Positions 6,547-12,867 of a stretch of DNA of 15,450 nucleotides are shown piece after piece; within the stretch, counting starts at the first letter, position 1, and each line of letters opens with the position of its first letter. The stretch is taken from positions 1 to 15,450 of the forward strand of contig QOAS01000060.1 in the NCBI GenBank assembly GCA_003972855.1. The letters are read 5' to 3'. The notes under the pieces are model-generated. The model was not told the origin of the DNA. It searched no databases and worked only from the letters and a program-made list of their open reading frames with translations. Source of the DNA: Gammaproteobacteria bacterium (lineage in GTDB: Bacteria > Aquificota > Aquificia > Aquificales > QOAS01). The position numbers and the translations under genes are program-made.

Positions 6547-6873
6547 ATGGGCAGGAAAACTTTTCTCCTTTTGTTGGTTGGAGGTTTGATTCTTCTCATC
6601 GTTGGTGGTGCCTACTGGTTTACCCAAACCAAGTTGGGAACCAAGTTGGAAAAAACCCTACTGAAGGCTATGGGAGGTGAATACACCGTTTACGTGTATC
6701 CCGCGGGTGTAGACAAACCGGTAAAGGTTTACCACGGCAAGGGTTACGTATGGTTTGAACAGAGCGAAGGGGGAGATAAAACCCACACCGGTGTTGTTAC
6801 CTTTAAAACGAGCGATGGGAAAATTGTCAGGATAGGAGCTTGGGGAGGCGTTGTTATAGTGGAATATAAGTGA
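6547..6873 (+). CDS. Small membrane-anchored protein of unknown function
   Basis: The 108-residue product has a short basic start (MGRK), one hydrophobic segment (about residues 5-26, with no cysteine lipobox and no clear cleavage site) and a soluble C-terminal domain of about 80 residues. That domain is rich in Gly, Lys, Val and aromatics in alternating patterns (YTVYVYPAG, KVYHGKGYVWFEQ, HTGVVTFKTSDGKIVRIG), which suggests an all-beta fold on the outer face of the inner membrane. The family was not recognised. It begins 6 bases after the heptosyltransferase stop and its TGA overlaps the ATG of the cysteine synthase gene by one base. Its position within an envelope cluster is the only functional hint. 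Confidence 0.75.
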   Translation: MGRKTFLLLLVGGLILLIVGGAYWFTQTKLGTKLEKTLLKAMGGEYTVYVYPAGVDKPVKVYHGKGYVWFEQSEGGDKTHTGVVTFKTSDGKIVRIGAWGGVVIVEYK

Positions 6874-7805
6874 TGTTCGTTTACGGGGATTTTGACGAAC
6901 CGTTTAGAAAACCGAGGGAGAAACTTGTAAGGCTTATAGGAAACACCCCTTTGGTAAAACTCGGGAATTTAAACCCCAACCCCGATGTGGAAATATGGGT
7001 AAAGCTTGAGAAGTTCAACCCCGGTGGTTCGGTAAAAGACCGTCCCGCTTTGCGGATGATAATGGACGCGATAAAAAGGGGGGAACTCACCAAGGACAAG
7101 GTAATAATAGATGCCACCAGCGGAAATACGGGAATAGCCTTGGCGATGATAGGAAGGGCTTTGGGGTTTAAAGTGGAACTGGCGATGTCGGAAGGGGTTT
7201 CGGAGGAGAGAAAACGGATTTTGGAGATATTTGGGGCAAAACTGCATTTAACCCCCGCGGAGGAGGGAACCGACGGGGCTATCCGCTTTGTAAGGGAGTT
7301 GGTAAAGAAATACCCCGAAAGGTATTACTATGTAGACCAATACAACAACCACTCCAATTGGAAAGCACACTTTTATTCAACCGGGGTGGAAATTTGGAAT
7401 CAAACCGAAGGGAGAATAACCCACCTTGTTGCGGGAGCGGGAACGGGTGGCACTTTGGTAGGCACGGGAAGGAGATTAAAAATCTTTAATCCCAATGTTC
7501 AAATAGTAGGGGTTCAACCCGCAGAGGCTAAACACGGAATAGAAGGTTTAAAACACATGGAGAGTTCAATAAAACCGGGTATTTTTGATGAGACGGTTAT
7601 AGACCTGATGGTTTATGTAAAGACCGCGGACGCCTACGAAATGACCCGCAAATTGGCAAAGGAAGAAGGGCTATTTTTAGGAATATCCAGCGGGGCGGCG
7701 GTTTACGCCGCGGTGGAACTTGCGAAAAAATTGGACAGAGGGGTTATAGTGGCGATAGCCCCCGACGGTGGGGAAAAATATCTCTCTTTAAATATTTGGA
7801 AATAA
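6873..7805 (+). CDS. cysM: Cysteine synthase (O-acetylserine sulfhydrylase, CysM-like)
   Basis: The 310-residue product is a PLP enzyme of the beta-substituting family that makes cysteine from O-acetylserine and sulfide (or thiosulfate for CysM). It shows LIGNTPLVKL (21-30), the PLP lysine motif NPGGSVKDRPA (Lys55), the substrate loop TSGNTG (82-87), the PLP-phosphate loop GAGTGGT, GISSGAA and the closing PDGGEKYLS. VQPAEAKHGIEGLKHM resembles the CysM branch more than CysK, so the symbol is a preference, not certain. The start is the ATG overlapping the preceding TGA (TGATG at 6871-6875), a re-initiation arrangement; a GTG one codon earlier is less likely. No serine acetyltransferase gene is nearby. 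Confidence 0.9.
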   Translation: MFVYGDFDEPFRKPREKLVRLIGNTPLVKLGNLNPNPDVEIWVKLEKFNPGGSVKDRPALRMIMDAIKRGELTKDKVIIDATSGNTGIALAMIGRALGFKVELAMSEGVSEERKRILEIFGAKLHLTPAEEGTDGAIRFVRELVKKYPERYYYVDQYNNHSNWKAHFYSTGVEIWNQTEGRITHLVAGAGTGGTLVGTGRRLKIFNPNVQIVGVQPAEAKHGIEGLKHMESSIKPGIFDETVIDLMVYVKTADAYEMTRKLAKEEGLFLGISSGAAVYAAVELAKKLDRGVIVAIAPDGGEKYLSLNIWK

Positions 7806-7816
7806 GACTATTCTCA

Positions 7817-7822
7817 TATAGT
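7817..7822 (+). promoter_or_regulatory. Possible -10 box for the V4R-like gene
   Basis: TATAGT sits 12 bases after the cysM stop and 30 bases before the ATG at 7853. It fits a short leader if that ATG is the start. There is no convincing -35 box and no Shine-Dalgarno in the leader, so this is a weak call. Confidence 0.25.
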
Positions 7823-7852
7823 TTCCTTTTGAAATTTGCCAAAAAATTTTCC

Positions 7853-8374
7853 ATGGGTAACATTTCTCAGGAGATTTTGACCGAGCTTTATTCCATTTTG
7901 GAAAAGATTATCGGAGCGAGGAGCGTAAATCTCTTTAAGAGAAAAATAGAGGAAAAAGGTATTACCGATGTTCCTCAAATAATTTTTGAAATCGCGGGTG
8001 AGATGGGAAATCTTTTCGGACAGAGGGGAGCTTTTGCAACCCTTAGAGAGGTAGGTCGGCAAGTGGCAAAGGACTTAATGGAAAATCACCCGCGGGAAGA
8101 GTGGGAAAAAATCTTTGAAGAGGGATTAAATGTTATGGGTTTCGCCAAAGGGGTAAAGAAAGAAGAAAGTAGAGCCTGCATATGCTCCTGCATTTTCTAC
8201 CCTAACTTTTTGGAAGGGAGAAATTTAAAGCCCACCGAACACCCCGTTTGTTGGATAGGTTGGGGATTTATAGAAGGTTTTATGAAGGCTTTTACCGGTG
8301 CGCTCGGTGTCCGTTTTGCGGGTAGGGATTTTGAAAATAGCCAATGTTGGTTTGAAATAATGAGAGAAATTTAA
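7853..8374 (+). CDS. V4R-domain-like cysteine-rich protein
   Basis: The product is 173 residues from the ATG at 7853. A TTG at 7796 would add 19 residues, but that stretch looks like translated AT-rich leader and would overlap the cysM end. Residues 1-100 are mainly helical. Residues 105-173 resemble the V4R (4-vinyl reductase / hydrocarbon-binding) small-molecule domain: a cysteine cluster at 109, 111 and 113, then PVCWIGWGFIEGFMKA (131-146) and GRDFENSQCWFEI (157-169) as the terminal Gly-x(n)-Cys-x-Phe element. Family members bind small hydrophobic or aromatic ligands, and related domains bind heme or metal. The usual Glu-x-x-Cys before the last motif is missing. Five clustered Cys suggest metal binding. 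It follows cysM by 47 bases on the same strand. Confidence 0.6.
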   Translation: MGNISQEILTELYSILEKIIGARSVNLFKRKIEEKGITDVPQIIFEIAGEMGNLFGQRGAFATLREVGRQVAKDLMENHPREEWEKIFEEGLNVMGFAKGVKKEESRACICSCIFYPNFLEGRNLKPTEHPVCWIGWGFIEGFMKAFTGALGVRFAGRDFENSQCWFEIMREI

Positions 8375-8436
8375 CAGCGTTGGTTGTCTAAAAATTTCTT
8401 TTTTCCCTTTCCTCCGAGGTCGCAAAAGGTTTAAAT

Positions 8437-8443
8437 TAATAAT
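8437..8443 (+). promoter_or_regulatory. TAATAAT -10-like box abutting a start codon
   Basis: TAATAAT lies 6 bases before the ATG at 8450, in a 75-base gap after the V4R-like gene. There is no Shine-Dalgarno between the box and the start. The same arrangement is seen before nadD and before the 737-residue gene. If it is a real -10 element, the message begins at or next to the ATG. No good -35 hexamer was seen. Confidence 0.4.
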
Positions 8444-8449
8444 TGACCG

Positions 8450-8791
8450 ATGGAAAACCTTGAACTAAAACTTTTGGAAGAACTCAGTAAACTTGAACAG
8501 TTTGGTTTAAAAACCCCGGTGGATGCCAAAGGTTTTTGGAAGGAATGGCAATCGGTGTTTACCAAGGTAAAACTTTCCCAAATAGCCATAAGAACACTTT
8601 TAGAAACCGAAGACTTAGATAGGGATGAGGTTATATATCTCAAACAAAAAATGAACCTTTTGAGGGATATAGAAACTTACTTGAAGGAACTTAAAGAGGT
8701 CGCTTTGCAGGTTAAGGGTTATACCTTCTTTTCCCCCGAGGAGAGCGAAGGGGAAAGCGACGGCGACGATTTGGACGACTTTCTCTTTTAA
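8450..8791 (+). CDS. Small helical protein with acidic C-terminal tail, unknown function
   Basis: The 113-residue product is predicted mostly helical by composition and heptad-like Leu spacing (residues 1-17, 37-51, 57-82). It is followed by a Ser/Glu/Asp-rich linker and the tail DGDDLDDFLF. No family was recognised. The acidic tail ending in hydrophobics and Phe resembles the SSB C-terminal tip (acidic run then Ile-Pro-Phe), but the Pro is absent. There is no other nucleic-acid-binding motif. It precedes truD by 12 bases on the same strand, so they are probably cotranscribed. Gene reality is supported by the conserved-looking codon use and the tight fit to truD. Confidence 0.75.
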   Translation: MENLELKLLEELSKLEQFGLKTPVDAKGFWKEWQSVFTKVKLSQIAIRTLLETEDLDRDEVIYLKQKMNLLRDIETYLKELKEVALQVKGYTFFSPEESEGESDGDDLDDFLF

Positions 8792-8803
8792 TTTTCCCTT
8801 TTG

Positions 8804-9952
8804 ATGTTCAAAATAAAGGAGAAACCCGAAGATTTTTTCGTAAAGGAAATAATAGATATCCCACTGGGGGATAGCGGAGAATATGCCTACTACAAACTCC
8901 GTAAGGTGGACAGAAATACCATAGACATCGTTAGGGAGCTGGCAAAACGCTTTAGTTTGCCCGTGAAAAATATAACCTTTGCGGGTTTAAAGGATAAAAA
9001 TGCGGTTACGGAACAATACTTGGCTATAAAAGGTTTAAAAAAAATTCCCAAGGAGGTTGAAGGGAAAAACTACAAACTTTCCTTGGTCGGTTTTAGCGAC
9101 CAACCTTTGGAGTTGGGAAATTTTAAGGGAAACTACTTTGAGATAGTCGTAAGGAATGTATCCAAAGGTGAAAGAATAAACGCGGAACGGAATTTGGAGT
9201 TTATTCAAAAATACGGCTTTGCCAACTATTTCGGCGAACAAAGGTTTGGTTCGGTAAAAAATGCCAAAGAGTTTATAGTCAAACATCTACTCGCCCATAA
9301 ATACGAAGAAGCCCTTCGGGAATATTTGCTCTCTTACAGCGATTGGAGAATGAAGAGGAGGCTCAAAAAACTCTGGGGAAACTGGAAGGAATACCTAAAG
9401 GCTATGCCTAAGCAGGCAATTTACGAGAGAAAAATAGTTGAGGAACTGGCAAAGGGAGTTTCCTACAAACAATCCTTTTTAGCTTTGCCCAAAAACATCC
9501 GTCTAATGTTTGCCTTTACCTATCAAAGTTACCTCTGGAATAGATTTCTTTACCGATTTATAGTCCGTTACTTTTCCTTTTGCGAAGTTTCTCAAGGCAT
9601 AAAGGATTGGACTTACGCCTTCTACACCCGTATGAACGACACCATTTTTGAAAAGGTAAAAAACTTGGAAATTCCCTATTTGGGTAAGGAATACAAACCT
9701 TCCGACCCCAAGGTGGCAAAAATAATAGAGGAGATACTTTCGGAGGAAGGTATTTCCGAGGAAACCTTAAACCAAGAGAGGATAGGAATAAAGCTCTTTA
9801 CCGACGGAGTTAGAAAGGCTATCGCAATTCCCAAAGATTTGAAAATGGAAAGGGTTTCAAGAAGTGCGGTAAAGGTTTCCTTTACTCTACCACCCGGCAG
9901 TTACGCAACGGTTCTGCTAAGGAAACTATTTTTGTGCCAACGCGTCCAGTAG
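8804..9952 (+). CDS. truD: tRNA pseudouridine synthase D
   Basis: The 382-residue product isomerises a uridine of tRNA (U13 of tRNA-Glu in E. coli) to pseudouridine. It starts with the family opening KEKPEDFFVKEI (5-16), has the catalytic block ITFAGLKDKNAVTEQ with Asp64, and GFANYFGEQRFGS, which is the family's NYFGxQRFG motif. The TruD insertion domain occupies the middle, and LPPGSYATVLLRKL lies near the end. The ATG at 8804 is chosen over the TTG one codon earlier. About 8 residues past the usual C-terminus overlap the 3' end of murF by 27 bases on the opposite strand. Confidence 0.95.
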   Translation: MFKIKEKPEDFFVKEIIDIPLGDSGEYAYYKLRKVDRNTIDIVRELAKRFSLPVKNITFAGLKDKNAVTEQYLAIKGLKKIPKEVEGKNYKLSLVGFSDQPLELGNFKGNYFEIVVRNVSKGERINAERNLEFIQKYGFANYFGEQRFGSVKNAKEFIVKHLLAHKYEEALREYLLSYSDWRMKRRLKKLWGNWKEYLKAMPKQAIYERKIVEELAKGVSYKQSFLALPKNIRLMFAFTYQSYLWNRFLYRFIVRYFSFCEVSQGIKDWTYAFYTRMNDTIFEKVKNLEIPYLGKEYKPSDPKVAKIIEEILSEEGISEETLNQERIGIKLFTDGVRKAIAIPKDLKMERVSRSAVKVSFTLPPGSYATVLLRKLFLCQRVQ

Positions 9953-11281
9953 AACTTTGGCAAACCGCTCCATAGCCATAGCCCTTGACCCTTTTATCAA
10001 ATACACCGTCCCCCCTTGGGGGTGTTTTCTTTTCAAGAATTCCTCCAGTTGCTTGGCAGATTGAAAGTGAAAACACCTTTTGGTTACCTTTTTGCAAGTA
10101 AACTCGGTGAGTTTGCCGTAAAGGTAAACCTCATTTAGCGGAAGGGTATTTATAAATTCTCCCAAACTCTCGTGGTGCAAAATCTCTTCCTCTCCCAATT
10201 CTAACATATCCCCCAAAATGGCTATTCGCTTTTTATAACCCTCAACTTCGCTTAATGTTTCCAAGGCAAGTCTTACCGAAAGGGGATTGGCATTGTAAAA
10301 GTCCGCAATAATCAGGAAATCCCCTCCCAAAACGGGTTGCATTCTCCCCCATTCACCTCTAAAGGTTTCAAAGAGATTGGAAAACCCCTTTGGGTTAAAA
10401 TCCAACAGCTTTAAAACAGCCACCGCGGTTTCAACCGCCTTTACTATCCCCTTTCCCAAAAGGGGAACGGTTACCCTAAATTCGGGAAACTCTATAAGCG
10501 TTTTTCCCTCCTTTAAAAACCTATAGGAGGTTACCTTTATTCCGTTCTCTCCGAAGGTTAGAAATCTTTTGTCCTCCAAAAGGGTTTTGTAGCACTTTAG
10601 TAACGCCGAAGGTAGAACCGTCTTTTTTACACCTCTTGGTAGAAATATTTCCCCCTTTGCACACAAAAGGTTTTCAAAATTTCGCAAACCCTCAAGATGG
10701 GAGGGGGAAACGGAGGTTAAAACCGCAAAGGTCGGTCTCAAGATTTCGGTCAGCTCCTTTATATTTCCCCTTCGGTCGGTTCCGACCTCAAAAACCCAAA
10801 AGTCCGCATTGGGGTCTGCGTTGGCTAAAGAGAGGGGTAACCCTATTTGGGAATTTAAGTTTCCCGGGGTTTTGTAAACGGAAAAGAAGCCCCCGAGCAG
10901 GTGGGCTATTAGTTCCTTGGTGGTTGTTTTTCCCGCGGAACCGGTTACCGCTATAATCTCCTTTCCCCTAAATTGGTTTCTTTTAAATACCGCCAACCTC
11001 TTTAGGGCTTGGTAGGTATTTTCCACCTCTATGGCAAAAGCCTTTTGGGTTAAAACCTTTAACCTCTGCGGTGAAACTTTATTCTTTTCAAACAAAAAAC
11101 CTATAGCACCTTTGGAAACCGCCTCCCCTATAAAAGAATGTCCGTCAAATCTACTCCCCTTTAGGGGAATAAAAACTTCTCCCCCTTTGAGTTTTCTCGT
11201 ATCTATTTCCAAGTTTCTCACCAACCTCGGAAGTCCGTAATGCTTTCCCCCAATAACCTTTGCCAGCAAAGTGCTAAGCAT
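9926..11281 (-). CDS. murF: UDP-N-acetylmuramoyl-tripeptide--D-alanyl-D-alanine ligase
   Basis: The 451-residue product completes the cytoplasmic peptidoglycan precursor by adding D-Ala-D-Ala. It has the N-terminal substrate domain with IDTRKLKGGEVFIPLKG (26-42), the ATP P-loop TGSAGKTTTKE (113-123), NSQIGLPLSL, EVGTDRRGNI, a SHLEGLRNFENLLCAKGE block and DFYNANPLSVRLAL followed by GDMLELG. All are in Mur-ligase order. Neighbouring mur/mra genes are absent; instead it is the last gene of a minus-strand run led by two unknown genes, 3 bases after the flavodoxin-like gene. It is convergent with truD (27-base overlap). Confidence 0.95.
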   Translation of the reverse strand: MLSTLLAKVIGGKHYGLPRLVRNLEIDTRKLKGGEVFIPLKGSRFDGHSFIGEAVSKGAIGFLFEKNKVSPQRLKVLTQKAFAIEVENTYQALKRLAVFKRNQFRGKEIIAVTGSAGKTTTKELIAHLLGGFFSVYKTPGNLNSQIGLPLSLANADPNADFWVFEVGTDRRGNIKELTEILRPTFAVLTSVSPSHLEGLRNFENLLCAKGEIFLPRGVKKTVLPSALLKCYKTLLEDKRFLTFGENGIKVTSYRFLKEGKTLIEFPEFRVTVPLLGKGIVKAVETAVAVLKLLDFNPKGFSNLFETFRGEWGRMQPVLGGDFLIIADFYNANPLSVRLALETLSEVEGYKKRIAILGDMLELGEEEILHHESLGEFINTLPLNEVYLYGKLTEFTCKKVTKRCFHFQSAKQLEEFLKRKHPQGGTVYLIKGSRAMAMERFAKVLLDALAQK

Positions 11282-11284
11282 TTT

Positions 11285-11830
11285 TTAATCTTCTTCGGGG
11301 GGTTTTAGGTTTTCTAAATACTCTTTCTTGCAGTCTTTCATAATCAGCACCCATTGGGCTAATCTTTCACCCAACCTTATGCAGGCATTCTTTTCCTCCT
11401 CACTTCTGGGTTCTCCCGCAACCACAGCCCCGTAGTGGAGGGTAAATTTCTTTCCCACATAGTCGGTTACCCCGAAAACGAGAAATCCGTAATTTATCAA
11501 CATCATCAGGATGTTTTGGCACGCTATTTCGTTTCCGCCACCCCACCCGCCGGAGGAGGAAAAGGCACAGGCTATTTTTCCGTCAATCTCACCCCAAAGG
11601 TCTTCGCTAATTTCGTCAAAGAACTTCTTTAGTCTCCAAGACATTCCACCCAAATAGGTGGGACTTCCGACCGCTATACCGTCCGCCCAAAGGATATCCT
11701 CTTTGGTGGCATCTTTCACATGTTTAACCCTCACCTCTACGGGAAACTTCTTTGCACCTTCCGCCACGAGGTGAGCCATTTTTTCGGTGTTTCCGGTTTG
11801 CGAATCGTAAATAACCAAAATTTTTCCCAT
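11285..11830 (-). CDS. Flavodoxin-fold NAD(P)H-dependent oxidoreductase (WrbA-like)
   Basis: The 181-residue product has the FMN-phosphate loop SQTGNT (10-15), GSPTYLGGMSW (55-65), which packs on the flavin, and SSSGGWGGGNE (91-101), matching the WrbA/flavodoxin family's third FMN loop. The size is between short-chain flavodoxins (about 140-170) and WrbA (about 198). It probably reduces a quinone or serves as an electron carrier; the substrate cannot be told from sequence. Five Cys residues are scattered (88, 104, and three C-terminal). It lies 27 bases after the 335-residue unknown gene and 3 bases before murF, so it is within the same operon. No strong Shine-Dalgarno is seen. Confidence 0.85.
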   Translation of the reverse strand: MGKILVIYDSQTGNTEKMAHLVAEGAKKFPVEVRVKHVKDATKEDILWADGIAVGSPTYLGGMSWRLKKFFDEISEDLWGEIDGKIACAFSSSGGWGGGNEIACQNILMMLINYGFLVFGVTDYVGKKFTLHYGAVVAGEPRSEEEKNACIRLGERLAQWVLIMKDCKKEYLENLKPPEED

Positions 11831-11857
11831 AAAGGAAAAGTCTAAAAAAAGGAAACT

Positions 11858-12865
11858 TTAAAGGTTTTTAACAGCATCCCACACCCTGAATGCGGTTAAA
11901 ACGGTCTGCAACTTCGGGTGGACTTCGGAGTTAAAGAAAATATCCACCTCCGTAAGGGCAAGGATATTCTTATCCCCGTTCCTCCTTTCGGGAAGGACAT
12001 AAAAGGGATTCCTCTTAAAGGTCTTTTCCCATAGAATTCCTTTTTTGGTCTTTTTGACATCTTCCCCTTTTTGGTATTGGATGAGATGTATAACACTCAA
12101 AAGGTTTGCCAATTCATTCTTTTCCTCCTCTTGGAGGAACAACTTTTCGGGATGAACTCCTTCAAAGAGTCGGTGGTTGGGAACGGAGTAAATAAACGCG
12201 TGGTGAAACAGTGTTTTTTCTACACTTTCCGCCTTACCCTCCTCCATGGAAAAGAGCGGAATTATTGCAAATTTCGGTGTTATAAATGGAAAAGCCCCGC
12301 TTCGCGGGGTTATTTTCTCAATGTTTTTAAATAGATTTACCGCTATTATCCCCCTCTTTTCTTCCCCTTTTTTGTCGGTTTTAACAATTAAACCTTCCTT
12401 TTTCAAAAACTCTTTAATTCTCCTTTTGAAGTTGCTAAGCTCGGGGGTGTAAACTATTCCAAAACTTGAGAAAACCAACCTTAAAGGTAATTTGATTTCT
12501 TCCCCAACCTCCGCAAGTAGGTCGGAGAAATATAGTTCCCTTAAAAAGTCCTCCTTTGTAGACAAACCCCTGTATATGGGTAAGGGCGGAATTAAATAAA
12601 CCTTCTCCACTCCGAGTTTCTTTAAAGTTTTTAGAAATTCACCCAAAATGGTTTTGTAATCTTCCAACTCCCCTTTGCGGTCTCCCTCTATAAAACTGTA
12701 GGTTCCGCTAAAGGTTTTCCTAAATACCTTGACCACTTTGGAGGTATTAAATAAATCCTTCCCCTTAATCGGGTCAAAAATGTAAGCTTCTCCCAAAACT
12801 GTTTTTAAGTTTTTGTCCACCTTTGTGGGGTTGGACAAAGCCAAAACTACCACCTTTTGGTCCAA
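11858..12865 (-). CDS. 335-residue protein of unknown function
   Basis: The family was not recognised. The product begins with a strand-like VVVLALS and alternates charged helices with short strands (VEKVYLIPPLP around residue 87, LRLVFSSFGIVY, AIIPLF), so an alpha/beta fold is likely. No signal peptide or membrane helix is seen. The last 35 residues (301-335) begin ILALTEVD and end with VWDAVKNL, loosely like the final strand-helix of PIWI or NurA (RNase H-fold) proteins. No catalytic acidic set could be identified, so this is only a hint. The start is a TTG 2 bases after the stop of the 737-residue gene, with GAAGG about 8 bases upstream. A GC-rich mini-hairpin lies inside the gene at 12295-12309. 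Confidence 0.8.
   Translation of the reverse strand: MDQKVVVLALSNPTKVDKNLKTVLGEAYIFDPIKGKDLFNTSKVVKVFRKTFSGTYSFIEGDRKGELEDYKTILGEFLKTLKKLGVEKVYLIPPLPIYRGLSTKEDFLRELYFSDLLAEVGEEIKLPLRLVFSSFGIVYTPELSNFKRRIKEFLKKEGLIVKTDKKGEEKRGIIAVNLFKNIEKITPRSGAFPFITPKFAIIPLFSMEEGKAESVEKTLFHHAFIYSVPNHRLFEGVHPEKLFLQEEEKNELANLLSVIHLIQYQKGEDVKKTKKGILWEKTFKRNPFYVLPERRNGDKNILALTEVDIFFNSEVHPKLQTVLTAFRVWDAVKNL
12295..12309. repeat. GC mini-hairpin 1 inside the 335-residue gene
   Basis: CCCCGC-TTC-GCGGGG forms a perfect 6-bp stem with a 3-base loop in AT-rich coding sequence. On the plus strand it is followed by TTATTTT and on the coding (minus) strand by CTTTTCC, so it looks terminator-like although it is inside a gene. 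It pairs with the related hairpin at 13170-13184: same loop, same reading frame, one compensatory base-pair difference. Confidence 0.6.
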
Positions 12866-12867
12866 GT

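Noticed and set aside
7796..7852. TTG start of the V4R-like gene overlapping cysM
   Set aside because: The added 19 residues are low in conserved character and include a -10-like box; the ATG at 7853 begins the first predicted helix. Not fully excluded.
12295..12309. Functional intrinsic terminator between genes
   Set aside because: The hairpin is inside an intact coding frame and its T-tract is short on both strands, so it is reported as an unusual hairpin and not as a terminator.
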